Positions 1-12,800 of a DNA stretch of 64,000 nt are shown in pieces (position 1 is the first letter of the stretch; every line of letters starts with the position of its first letter). The notes under the pieces were generated by a model. That model saw only the letters and a list, made by a program, of their open reading frames with translations, made no database searches and was not told the DNA's origin. The stretch spans positions 111,802,334 through 111,866,333 of the forward strand of contig NC_082595.1 in the NCBI RefSeq assembly GCF_030936135.1, written 5' to 3'. A program made the translations under genes and the position numbers. This stretch comes from Gavia stellata (Eukaryota > Chordata > Aves > Gaviiformes > Gaviidae).

Positions 1-707
1 CCTGGCTTCCCTGGCCCTCCAGAGCTGCCTCTGGGGCAGCTCGCAGTTGGTATTCCTTAAGGAAGGAGCAATATTTTATTACCCACCAAAGCCCTCTGGC
101 TGCAGCACCTTCCCAGCGAGTGACATGGGTGCCCGACGCCCCACCTTGTGCCTTCACCGCTGCCGGACGGTGCTGCCCAGACGTTTTTGGGCTGAATCAG
201 CTGCCTGCAGGCAGATCTCTGCCTGGGGACGCGGGACGGGCAGGGTTCTCTCAGTGCCGTGGGGGCCATTGCTTTCCTGCAAGTGCCCTAACTCTCCTTT
301 TGGTGTCCCAGCTATTATTTTCCAGCGCATTAGCTGGATTAATCCATTGCGGTTAACACAGGAGATCATGACTGGAAGGAATAAATTACGGTATTTTATG
401 ACCAAATACTTTGCCTGAAGCCGACAGTTGCTGGCTTTTAGTGCTGACTTTTATTGTACGATATTGCCAGATCTGAAAAGCCTTTACAATTAATTTCTCC
501 AAGCACTGGAAACCTCTTTTCCAGCAAACTTTATAGAGTTTAGAAAGAGCCTACTTGCTTTGAAGGGCTGGAGGATTGCTCGGGGTAAACGCTTCCAGGG
601 CAGGAGCAATCAAGCCCAGCAGTGGTATTTTAATTAAATTTTTAAGTGCAAGTGGTGGTTGTAATGTCTGAGTTTCACGTTCCCGGTCCCTTCTCCTGCT
701 TTGGCAG

Positions 708-803
708 ATTTCCAGTCGTGTCTGATATGCATCGCGAGACGATTACCTCGACCAGCAGCTGTCACCCCTTCCGAATCCTTCGTGACCAAGCAAGACACCA
801 CAG
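708..803 (+). CDS. NCOA1: NCOA1 exon, PAS-B start
   Basis: Acceptor ttggcag, donor gtaacg. Encodes the [15 protein letters not shown] block followed by [11 protein letters not shown], the start of the SRC-1 PAS-B region. Enters with 2 bases of a split codon and leaves with 1. First exon of the window. Confidence 0.95.
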
Positions 804-3800
804 GTAACGTCCCAGCGATGACGGGGTGTCCTGGCTCTGGAGGAGTTGTGTCCCGGGGGGTCAGAGGCCAGCGGTGCAGTGCAGGACCCCATAGCATGAG
901 CGTGGTCCTCTCCTTTGCAAATGGCAACGCTGCCTGCGAGGAGAGATGTGATTGACACCTCAGTTGGAGGGCACCTCAACTGAGTTTACACCTCAACTGA
1001 TCCAATACACCAGACCCATGCCCTGCACGCAGCCCCTCTCTGCTCCCTTGGATTTCGGGGGCTTGTTGAGGTTGCTGGTTGATGGAAATGAAACAGTCTT
1101 CACCTTTCGGATTCGGGTTTGCTCTTGGCCAAATATTACTTTCTAGCCATTCTGGTGACCTTCTTTCTGGTAGTTAATCATCACCCTGGACTTCCCTGCA
1201 GCCTGAAAATCCTTAAAGAATGTTTTCTCCGCACGCTGCTCCCTGCCCATGGCTGTAAAACAGCTGGCAAAGCTGCCTGGTGTTTCATGTCGAGGGAGAA
1301 AGCAGGCAGGAGGTCCTGCTTGGAAGACCCCCTGATGTGGGCAGGGTGGCTGGCAGGGTATCCCACTGGGTGCAGGTGTGAATGTGGGGACGCCAGCCCT
1401 GGAGAGGCAAGGGTCCCTTCACACAAAGGTGCTTCTTGTTGGGTTTTGTGTCTGCTTCAGCTGGCCAAGGTGTGCGTAGAGGTCGGTGCATGCACCAGAG
1501 CAAACTCCTTGAACCTCCACCTCCTTCTGGAGGACATCTTGTGTGCTCCTGCCACTGCTGCCTGACGCCAAATAGGACGTGGCTTCATTTTCCACATTTT
1601 TGGACCTATTTGTGCCGAGGGCCTTCTCGTGCTGTTCTTGAGTAACATGGCTTCTCTCTTTCCACCCAGGTAAAATCATCTCCATTGACACCAGTTCCCT
1701 GAGAGCTGCCGGCAGGACAGGCTGGGAGGATTTGGTGCGGAAATGCATCTACGCTTTCTTCCAGCCTCAGGGCAGAGAGCCATCTTACGCCAAACAGCTC
1801 TTTCAAGAAGGTAACAGGCTCCTCTTCCTCGCCGGCACGCTCTCCTGCCGAGCAGCGGGAGCTGCAAGGAGAAGCCAGAGCACGGTCGTCCTTTCTGGAT
1901 AAATGCTTTCTGGAAAAATAAATGCTGCAATAACAGAGTGCTGAAGGGAGAGGGGAGGGGGCTGAGTAATGCTGGAGGAGCTCCTCCAGCCAGGAGGCTC
2001 CCTCTCACCTTTCAGGAAATACAGAATTGAGACAAATATGAGCTAAATATGATTATTTTTTTTCCTGTGCCATCTGCAAACGCCATCCCCAGTGTCTAAG
2101 CAGAAGAAGCGGAAGCTCTTTCATGAGCATCTTTGCTGTGTTGGCTCTTTGATGAGCATCTTTTCTCTGTCGGTGAGGATGCTCATGACAGGGCTGTGGG
2201 GAAGGCAGGACATAGGAGCAGGAGGTCACTGAACCTCCGGAGAGTTGTAACTCTGCCAGGGCTGGAGCGGCAGCGTCCTGCTGCACCTTCCCAGCCTGGC
2301 TGGGCTTTATGAGCTTGTACGTGGTACACTGGTGATTGAGTGATGGCCCCTTTGGAAGCTCTGAGCTCTCAAGGACAGTGCTGGATGGATTTAGATTTAC
2401 CCACTGCAGCAGATGGGTTTGGAGCTGGAGAAGCAGCTGGGAGGATTTCTGTGCCATCGTGGTTATTCATAACCCTCTTATTTTCTGGGTCTGTGGGGTT
2501 AGCCAGCATGCAGCATGTGGTTTTGTTTGCTGGGAAGGTGGTTGTCCCAGGCAGGTTCTCCCTCTCCTCTGCTCCTTCCATCCTCCTCCTGCTGCTTGTA
2601 GGGTGTTGTGGGTTCTGGCTTGAGTTTCTAAGGGGGGTTCTTGTGTTTCTGGTTGTCTCCTTCAGTGATGACACGTGGCACGGCCTTCAGCCCCTCCTAT
2701 CGATTCACCTTGAGTGACGGAACAGTGCTTAGTGCCCACACCAAGTGTAAGCTCTGCTACCCCTCCAGCCCGGAGATGCAGCCCTTCATCATGGGCATCC
2801 ATGTCATCGACAGGTACGTCCCCACCCTATCGCTACCGAGCTGTGCCAGCGCCTGGGTGGGCCATCCAGGAATCAAAGTGCCCGTTTCCTACAGTGGAGG
2901 AGGATCCAGTGGTGGTCTGTGGTGCTGGTTTGGAGATTGATCCCTGTGGGGAATCTGAGGCTGAAAACGGCAGCTCTGTTGCTCTTGATAATTCTTCTTT
3001 TACAAAGAGGTGGCCCCGGGAGTTCAGGTGGAGATTTGTAGACATTGCTTCACATTTCTGCCTTGCCCTGGAGAACTTAAAATAGATGGGGAGGGAGAGG
3101 TTCTGATGAACTGGCAGGACAGGGAGAGGTGAGGCTGTGGACCTGGGCTGTGCTGGAGAAACGCGAGGGCGCTGGGGCGGAGGGGAATGCTGTTGGAGCA
3201 TGGTCCTTCTCCAGCCATGTGGGGACATAAGTACCAGAAAAAGTGATGCCTTCAGGGTTCAGCCAGTGAGCAGCCGCAATCCCGAGCAGCGTCACGTTTC
3301 TGGAGAGAGGCTAAAGCTGCTGCACTCTATCCATGCTACTGAAGTGGATCCAGAAGCGCTGGTGGAGACGGGAAGGCTGGGACCACCAGGGCTTGCAAGC
3401 TGCTGCTCTCCAGGCTTCAGAGCTCTACAGCATGGATGGGCGGCAGGAGCTACCTGAGCGACGCTAAAGGTTTGGGTAAAGCCTCTTGTGACTTTTCCTC
3501 TCCTTTTCATCTCCCGTAGGGATCACGGCATGCTCTCACCACAGGAGAACACTAACTCCGCAATGTCCCTTCCCCGGGTCAGCCCCTCACTGAACCCCAG
3601 CATCTCCCCGGGGCAAGGCATGGCCCTGCCACCCTCCATCCCTCCCTCCAACGGCAGCATGTTGGCCGCCAACGTGAACCAGCAGCCAGGCGCCGGCCTC
3701 CACAACAGCAACTCCAGCACCAGCCAAACCAGCTTTGGATGTTCACCTGGGAACCAGATAGGAGCCAACGTTGCCTTAAGCCAGGGACAAGCCGGTCCCC

Positions 3801-6800
3801 AGAACAGTAACCACACTTTGAACCTCAATAGCTCCCCCATGAATAGTCCAGGGATTACCCCACCACAGTTCATGTCTCCAAGGCACCGGGTCAGCCCAGG
3901 GCTGGTGCCCAGACCCAGAGTGCCCGGCAATCCCTTCTCGCCCACCATGCCCACCATGCACTCCCCCGTGGGCATGGCCAACAGCGGCAGCGGGAGCGGC
4001 GGTGGCACCGGTGGCACCAGACCCTTTCCCAGCGCCCCCATAAACTCTATGCAGGGGCTGACCGAAGGTCCCAGCACGCCGGTGGGCTACTCCACGCCAC
4101 CCCCCGTGCTGAGACAGCTCAGCTCCCAGAGCTCGCCCGGCCGCCTCGCCATGCAACCCATGAAAGCGGAGTCCAAGGACAGCAAAGAGATCGCCTCCAT
4201 CCTGAGCGAGATGATCCAGTCGGACAGCGGTTCAGGGGACAGCAAACCGCTGGACTCAGGCATCCTGCACGCCGGCGACAGGCTCTCGGAGGGGGACAGC
4301 AAGTGCTCCCAAGCCACCAGCCATAAGCTGGTCCAGCTCCTGGCCACCACGGCAGAGCAGCAGCTTCGACATGCCGATGCGGACACGAGCTGCAAAGATT
4401 CGTTAGCCTGCGCGGGCACCGCTGGCACCTTGGCCTCCAGCAACCCTCCCAGCAGCACCTGCCCTTCCTCCCATAGCTCGCTGACCGAGCGGCACAAGAT
4501 TTTGCATAGACTCCTTCAGGAGGGCAGCCCTTCCGATATTACCACCCTGGCCATGGAGCATGAGAAGAAGGAGAACGCCCCGAACCCCGCCACCACCCCC
4601 ACAGCTCAGAGCCAGCTGCCGGGCACCCCCGACATCAAACTGGAGCCGGACGCGCTGAAGAAAAAAGATGTCAAGGATCACCAGCTCCTACGCTATCTGC
4701 TGGACAAGGATGAGAAGGAGCTTGCTGCAGCCCCGGCGCTGAGCCTGGATGATGTGAAGGTGAAGGTGGAGAAGACGGAGCAGATGGAGCCCTGTAACAC
4801 GGCCCCGGTGCCGCTCGCCAAACCTCCTGCCACGGAGGAGGTCAAGCTGGAGACACAGGGCCAGGTGAGTTGACCCATCTGCGTCCGTGCTGGTAAGGTC
4901 CTCTCGACAAGTCATGTTTTGGGGGCAGCTTTCCCCAAACCTGCTGGCGTGCCTCCTCCGCAGCAAGGCGGTGGGGCTGGGAGAAGTGTGGGGAGAGGTC
5001 CTGCGGCTGCCGCAACCTTCTGCGGTGGTGCCACCTTCTCCAGCACTGGTGCCACCTTCTCCAGTGCTGGTGCCACCTCCTCCAGCACTGGTGCCACCTC
5101 CTCCAGCGCCGGTGCTGTCCCCTTTTGTCCAGATGCTTCACGTTTTGGCAGCTCAGATCTTCAAGGCAGTGGTGGGAAGGGAAGGGAGAAACTTTAACGA
5201 GATGTATAAAAATGAGAAAGCAAGGCAGCACATCGCTGCAGGTGGTGAGCTTGAGCGAGGAGAAGACCACGTGCATGTTGCCATGAGAAAAGGTTCTTAA
5301 TTCTGCATCTCTGGGCACATTCAGGGCTCGTGTCCCAGGGAATTTTCAATCCCTTGCCCTCTTGTTAGCTGAGATTAGCAATTATACGGGCCTTTTAGTT
5401 ATCCTAAAAGTATTATTAAATTGAATAATCCAGTGACAGATCTCTGCAATAGAGATTTGGGTGTATAAATATTCATTACATGCAGCTATGAATAGAAGAG
5501 ATTTCTTATTTTTGAAAGCCAGGGGAGATGGTAACATGGATAAGGCTGCTTAATCCTTTTTAAGCAAAGAGAAGAGAGCGGCTGACATGAAGAGCAGGGC
5601 TGATCGCCTGCTTACTGACTGCAGCAAATAAGGCTGCCGGTGTTTGGAGATACGGGACGAATAACAGAGCGCTCGGAGAGCCTTGAATGACAAATACACA
5701 ATAAGTCTCTTAATAAGGTTAAGCGCTCAGTTGGCTTGGGAGTCGCGGTCGGTTAGCCCGTAGGCGAGTGGAAATCGAACTCCTTATCTCTTTCTATAAT
5801 GTACTTTCCTGGTGTCATCGGCTCGCTGGACGGTACGGCCTCCCCCGTCATCTCCCATTTGAGATCCATCATCTAGATTAACGCGCCTCTGGATGAGGAA
5901 GACCCAAGGCAAGACGTGCTTATTTTGGGAGGCACATGGGAGCTTGCAGGTGGGCGGTGAACCTGCCGTAGAGCCAGGTACCCACCACGATGCTCCAGCG
6001 GAAGGCACAGCATCCTTCCGGGAGATGCACGGGCTTTTGGACAGAGCCACCCCAACCTGCTTTCACAGAGCTGGGAGCGTGTCAGGGAGCGCGGTTGTAG
6101 CCAAAATTAGGCAAAAAGCCGGGGCATGCCTGGTCTCCCAGACATCCACGTGCCGGATTCACTTGCCAGCCAGGGACGCAGGCTGGCTCTTTGCTGACCA
6201 TCAGTGATAGTTCCAGGTACTCCATCCTTCGGAGAGAGCAGAAAGCCCTATTAATTAAACAAGGCTGTGCTAGCTAATTGTGCTCTGCTCGCAAACAAGC
6301 ACACAGAGCGTGGATGACTCGAGCCTGGATGTGTTTATAAGCCCCTCTCCTGCACTGTTGGAAGCAGCTGAGCATTTTTTAAGCTCCCTCATGGCTTTTC
6401 AGTTCCAAGTATCCCTCCCCAGGCAGCTGGAGAGCGTCAGGATTATACATTGGACCATACCAAGTGCTTCCAAAGAGTTAATAAAAGAGGCTGGAGAGGG
6501 TTTGCGGAGTCTTAAAATGCATTTTGTAAGGAGTGAACAACCCTTCACTGCTCAGCAGCTAAGGACAGAGTTGCGTTTCCACGTGTTTTCTGTTATAGGC
6601 TGCTTTGGTGCGGCGTGGGGAGGGGGGACTGCCATTTCAAATAAAATCTAGCACTTGCTAGATTTTTGTTTTCATGTGTGATTATTTTAAGAATTGACAT
6701 GTCAATTAGGAGCAATATTAATTGTGGGGCATGCTCTGCAGCTCGCCTTCAGCCTTGAAGGAATTATTTTCTTTCTGGATTTATCCTATGGAAACGCCCC

Positions 6801-9800
6801 GGGTTTGCTCGGAGCCACTTGTTTGTGGGGTGAGAACAAAAAATACTTGGTTAGGGCTTGGGAAAGAGCTAATAGGAATTACAGAAGTTAAAAAAAAAAA
6901 GAAAGGAAAAGAATAAGCAATGTTTTGGAAGGGCTTTTCATCCTTGTGCTTCAAGGCATGAGGTGAACTTCAGCTAGGTGAAGAGGTAACTTTCCTTCAG
7001 GTCACATTGTCTTAATTCTGCCCTTGACCAGGGTGCTGGGGAGCAGGCAGCACTGCCGGCATCTGGGAGCCCTCAGCTCCCTCCGCCGCCCGCACGTGTG
7101 GAAGAGGAGTCCAAAGAGAGGTCATGGATGCCCCATCACTGGAAGTCTTCAAGGTCAGGTTGGAAGGGGCTTTGAGCAACCTGATCTAGTGGAAGGTGTC
7201 CCTGGTTGGACTAGATGATCTTTGAAGGTCCCTTCCAACCCAAACCGTTCTGTGATTCCATGAAAAATGAAGTTTTACCTTCTTTTTCATTTGCTTTTTG
7301 GTTTCCGAGTCTACATTTCAGCTTGTTTTTGCAAGCAGGGTAGAATCCTTTTCTCGAAAAGAAGAAAAAAAGAGGAGTGATGACAGAAAGCCGGAGATCC
7401 TTATGGAAATAGCTGCCTCCAGGAACCTGGGCTCCACAGAAAATTCAAATGATCTGAAGCTTGAAATAAAATCGTGGGATTATTTAATTTGTGCAAGTAT
7501 TTCGTTGCCCAAGTGGCTTGGGAGGAGAAGTGCCTCCGCTTCACGTGAAGGTCCAGCCAGGGAAGAAGGTTTGCTGGGTGGGTACCACGTGGAAGCATCT
7601 CTGACCTCCTCGCCAAGTTGATTTCACACATGGGGCATCCTACGAGCTGTCTGGGCGAGGGATGAAAGGCAGAGATGAGATGGTGTCTTTTGGTTTGCGT
7701 TTTGGTTGGCTCTGGTTTTGGAACCTTGTTTCTGCCGGGAGCCAGAGGTTTGGAGAAGAAGCAGCTGTTCAGAAATACTCGGCCACCCCGTGTCTCCATC
7801 CCTCGCACCATGGGTTTTCTTGCCCTTTTGGGTACAGAAATAGGTCATGGAGGTCTGAGCCTTCTCTGAGCAAGACTGGATGGCCCCAGCTTCTCCAGCT
7901 CTCCAGCACCGTGCATTTTCTAGACGTGGAGGAGAAATAAAATACACATTAAAGTGGGAGCAGATTCCAGGTGCAAGTTCAGATGCTCCAGAAAACAGCT
8001 GAAAAGCACCCTGCTCCCACCACGTGTCCTTCATTCCCACCTCTCTGTCCTCCAACCCCTTCACGTACCCAACGAGCAATGCAAGAACTTCACTGCTCCC
8101 ATTTCATCTCCTCTTAACATCTGTTTTTTGGATGCCCACAGCTGCTTCTGTGCCTTTCTTCTCCCTCTGCCTCCAAAATGACCTCCCTGCAGGAGGAGGT
8201 GGAGTTGGGGAGGTGTATTTCTACCGTATCGTGGATGTCTTCCATTCGCTTCAGTTCTCTTTGTTTTGCAAACTTGAGCTTTAAAGAAATTCTACTTGGT
8301 CGAGAAATTACACTATTTGGAAGAGTTGGGACGTGCAGCCTGCTGCAGGAGTTGAATTTGCTGCGTTTAATTCTCTCTGTGAGCCTGGGTTTAGGAGGAT
8401 ATTCTGCTTCTCAGGGCTCCGGGGTTAGGATTTGATGGAAAGGATATGGGGGAAAAGACGACGACTGGTTAGTCCATTATGGATTGTGATATTGATGCCT
8501 GCTGCTGGCGATGCACTTTTCATCATCCGTGTTGTCTAAACATCATTTAATTCACAACATGCTGCTGTAAAGGAAAAACAAGCGCGTGCCCTGTCACGTA
8601 TATTAAAAATATCCATTCATCTACCCAGCTGCTCCATGAGACTGTAGGGAAGGGGGGAAAAGAGAGCGGTGAAGGTCAAGAAGGAAATCTCTGACATGGT
8701 GGGGAGTGTGAGTGGGGTCTTTCAGGTCTTGGATGCTGGACTGGGCTTGTGGTTTCAATGTTGTTGGAGGGTCCATCCCAAGGTGGAGCTTCCCGTAGCC
8801 GCCCTGAGCTTTGTCCTTGAGATGTGCTGACCTGTGCACCATGGAGGTGAAACTGGAAGCAGCTGCAGTGGCGATTGGGATTGCCACCGGTTTGGAGGAT
8901 TTTAGCTGAGCTATGAAATATTTCCAGCTAGGTTTTAAGGAGAAACTTCCCACGATTTCTTCTGGCAAGGGCCAAAGCTGTCACCTTGGTGAGATGTCTT
9001 TAACATTGCTCCGTCAGCCGGGGCAGTGCAGAGGCATCCCAGCGGTGCCCAAAGCCAGCAGCCTCCCCGATGTTTATCATGGGCAGGGGCTGTCAGCTGC
9101 AGCCTCGCGTCTCGGCTGGTGGCAGAGCCTCTCGTCGAAGCCAGGATCCCAATTCCTGCCAGATTTCTCCATCTTCTCCAGACCGGAGCATCATTCTATC
9201 TATCAAATGCAAAGATTTTCCCTAGTGCTATCAAGTTGTCTATTAATTACCCCGTGTTAATGGCCAGGCTTTCCCTAACACCGAGGGGTGGCTCTTCCGA
9301 AAGCGGTATGTGTCCTTAGATTTTAAAGCATTTAGCTTCCCTTGAGATATTTTTCTTTTTAGCCAAAGCTCATTTATCTCAGCTCCTTTAATCCCAACGT
9401 GCTGCTTTACAGCGCCGCTATTACAGCCACTGGTGCAAATCCCTTTCCCAGTAACTTTCCCATTTATTTGCGTCCCGGGGCTAAATATCTACTCTTCCAC
9501 TCTTAGCGCTGATGAAGGCTGGAAAAGCTCAATGATATTTTACTACCCCATTGAGGGTAATTACACGCCTGAGGCCAGCGTTGGTTTTGGACACTTGTTC
9601 CAAAAAGTCACTTCTGTTTCTTAGAACAGACCCTTTTTTTATGATTATAATTAATTTCAGCGTAAGCATATGTATATTAACAAAGCAAATTATCTCCTGT
9701 TTTAAATAGCTGGAGGTTATATATACCGTTAATAATTATGCTAATTGCAGCGCATGAACATCTCGAAGCTGCTGCCGAGGCCTGGGCTCCAGGGTGGGGA

Positions 9801-12800
9801 CCCGTGCGTCCCTGTCCCTCCAGGGTCTGTGTCTGGCCAGGCAGAGGGGTGCGGGGCTGGTTCTCTATCCGTGCGAGCTGCTCAGCGTTTCGGCAAGCGG
9901 AGGGATGGGGGGAGCAGCATTGAGGGGCTGCGTGCATGCGAAAGCAGCACTTGGTCTCGCTGAGGTTGGGCTCAGTCATCGACCTGTGATTTTTTTTTTC
10001 CTTCCGTAGTTTGCTGCCGAACTGGAGCAGCTGGACCAACTCCTGCCCTCGCTGGAAAAGGCGGCTCAGCTGCCCGGCTTGTGCGGACCGGAGAGAAACG
10101 AGAGTGGCGTGGCCGGCGTTGCCGTCAAAGCAGAGATGCTGGCAGCCCCGCTGCAGCCCAGCACCGCTGCCAGAGCCCCCACGGGACTCAACCGTACGTG
10201 TCCACCCCCGGGGAACGCCGACGCTCACCCCCAAACCAGATCTCTGCCGGGAGGTGGGAGGGGAGGGTCTCCTGCATCACCGCCTCTGCTGGGGTACCCA
10301 CCACCCTGGCCGCGGGCGGGGTGATGCTCTGGGGGACCTGGGCTTTGCAGGCTGGTGGTGGTGAGCCCCGTGGTTCCCTGCAAACGTGATGTGAGTAAGA
10401 GGAGAGAATGCTGTCCCTCTGAGATACGTGCGTGGTCTCAAGGGAGCAGGCAGGCTCAGCCAGAGGTGTTTGAGGTTTCAAAGGCTGTTTTCAAAGCCTT
10501 TTTTGTATCAGAAAGAGTGTGCCCAGCAGGAGCAGGGAGGTGATCATGCCCCTGTACTCAGCGCTGGTGAGGCCACACCTCGAATCCTGTGTTGAGTTTT
10601 GGGCCCCTCACTACAAGAAGGCCATTGAGGTGCTGGAGCGTGTCCAGAGAAGGGCGATGGAGCTGGTGAGGGGTCTGGAGCACAAGTCTGATGAGGAGCG
10701 GCTGAGGGAGCTGGGGTTGTTCAGTCTGGAGAAGAGGAGGCTGAGGGGAGACCTCATCGCTCTCTACAATTACCTGAAAGGGGGTTGTGGGGAGGTGGGT
10801 GTTGGTCTCTTCTGCCAAGTGACGAGTGATACGACAAGAGGAAATGGCCTCAAGTTGTGCCAGGGGAGGTTCAGGCTGGATATTAGGAAAAAATTATTTC
10901 CTGAGAGAGTGGTGAAGCACTGGCAGAGGCTGCCCAGGGAGGTGGTGGAGTCACCATTACTGGAGGTGTTCAAGGAACATGTGGATGTGGCACTGTGGGA
11001 CATGGTTTAGTGGGCATGGTGGGGTTAGTTGATGGTTGGACTTGATGATCTTAAAGGTCTTTTCCAACCTTAGTGATTCTGTGATTCTGTGAAAGTATCG
11101 CTGTTGCTTCCAGACAGGGCTTTGAGACTTGAGATGCTCAGGTGCAGCATCAGGATCTTTTTTCTTGGCCTGAAAAAAAAAAAAAATAGACCTGATTTTT
11201 CTCCAAAGTGAGCAGTTTTACCAAACGAAAAATGAGGATTTCTCTCCTGAAGGAGCCTGCAGGCAAATAATAAATTCAGGGTGTTTCGTAGCAGAAGCAT
11301 ACGTGGGCCCCATGGCCAGAGGCTCAAGCCGGGGCTCCTGAGGGTGGTCTTCCCCAGGCTGAGCAGTAACAGAGGCACAGCTATTCCCAGCAAACCGCCC
11401 CCATCTTCCACGGGGAAAGCAAGTTTTTACTGATCATAGCATAAATTTCCCCAAATAACTGCACCCAGCGGCTCCTGCCACCACGGCGTGCTCAGTCAGA
11501 GCCCGCGCCGCACGCTTGCCGTGATGGACGTCCCCATGCCAGCCCCAAGCCCCACAGCTCAAGAGATGCTCGCCTGTCCCCTTTGGTACCGGGGCATCCC
11601 CGGGGCAGCGTGCCGGAGCCGGTCCCCGTGGGGCTTTTCCCATCCTGCACTTGATTTTTCATGGATATCATTATCTGTTGCATCCCTCATATTGCTGCCA
11701 CTGCAAATTGCACTGAGTTTTGAATGCTGAAGTGGAGCTTCTAGAGCAAGTGGCAGGACAGGGCCCAGTATAAACTGGTTAGCTGCTGGTCCACATCCTA
11801 CCCAGGGAGGGATAATCGTCCTGTTACTTATTCAGCAAATGGAGGTGAGGAGGTTTTGTGTCCCAGCCCAGCAAGAAGCCCGCGAGGCGGCTCTGGCAGG
11901 CAGGTCTGGGGTATTTTCGGAGGACTCGGGTTGCAGAAGTGGAGCCTTTAAAAGGGTAGGGGCATCATAGCAGAAGGAAAAGCAATACGGTGGTGTGAGC
12001 ATGGCCAAAATTGGGCCGTGAAGTGGGGTGAAGCCCTCCTGGGAGGCTGGGTTGGCAATGGGCTCTGCGGGGAGACCCTCCGAAGGCAGCACAGCATCGT
12101 GCGGCCGAGCAATGGCTTGCAAGTCTCTGACCGCCCAGAAAAAACCCCTGCGAGCTGCAGGAAAGCTCTGGAGCAAAGTGCTATGGACTGAAATGTTGCC
12201 CTGCCTGCCATAAATCATAGGGGTGGAGTTTGAGGTCTCATAAAGTGGAGTATCAGCTAACAGAAGATGTACAAGGTAGGGTGTAAGAGATGGGTGCTGG
12301 AAGGGTGATGAGTGATGGCTGCGTTGAGCCCGGAGGCATCGGGGAGCCGTGCTGTGCCTCCCCTCCGTCGGGGATATGTCTGGGAAGTGAAAAGGAGCTG
12401 TCAGCCCCGTAGCTGTAGCCGTGGACCGATTGACCTGTCACCTCCGAGCTGAACTCATCATTAGGCTTATCGCTCAAGCCTAACAGTTCCTTGCCAAGGA
12501 CCCTCTTGTCCCACGGCTGAATGGTTGGTACCTTCAGCAGCAGAGACACTGGTAATGCTCTGACATAATTAAGAGTGGGGCTTATCACCTTCAGAGGGAA
12601 GAGAATCCTGCATCCAAGTTAGAGCGGGGAGGAGGGCGAGCGTGGTTGTGGCAGGGGCTACAGTGCCGGCGCTTGAAATGCCAACTGCTGCCCGCCTGGG
12701 TTACAGCATCGAAAATAATAGTTACCACCGAGGAGACCCACCACAAACCTCGCTGAGGGCGCTGCCGTTGGGTTTAACTCGGGCAGGGCGGCAGCGATGC

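Larger units (their letters stand above)
4865..10009 (+). other. NCOA1 intron, 5.1 kb
   Basis: Holds a 21-bp tandem repeat (5027-5116), a CR1 tail (7115-7264), and several AT-rich blocks with TAAT motifs (about 5340-5480, 6225-6290, 9600-9760). No exon-like open segment with good splice sites was seen. Confidence 0.8.

Noticed and set aside
3523-4497. Minus-strand frames opposite the large NCOA1 exon
   Set aside because: Shadows of the GC-biased coding exon.
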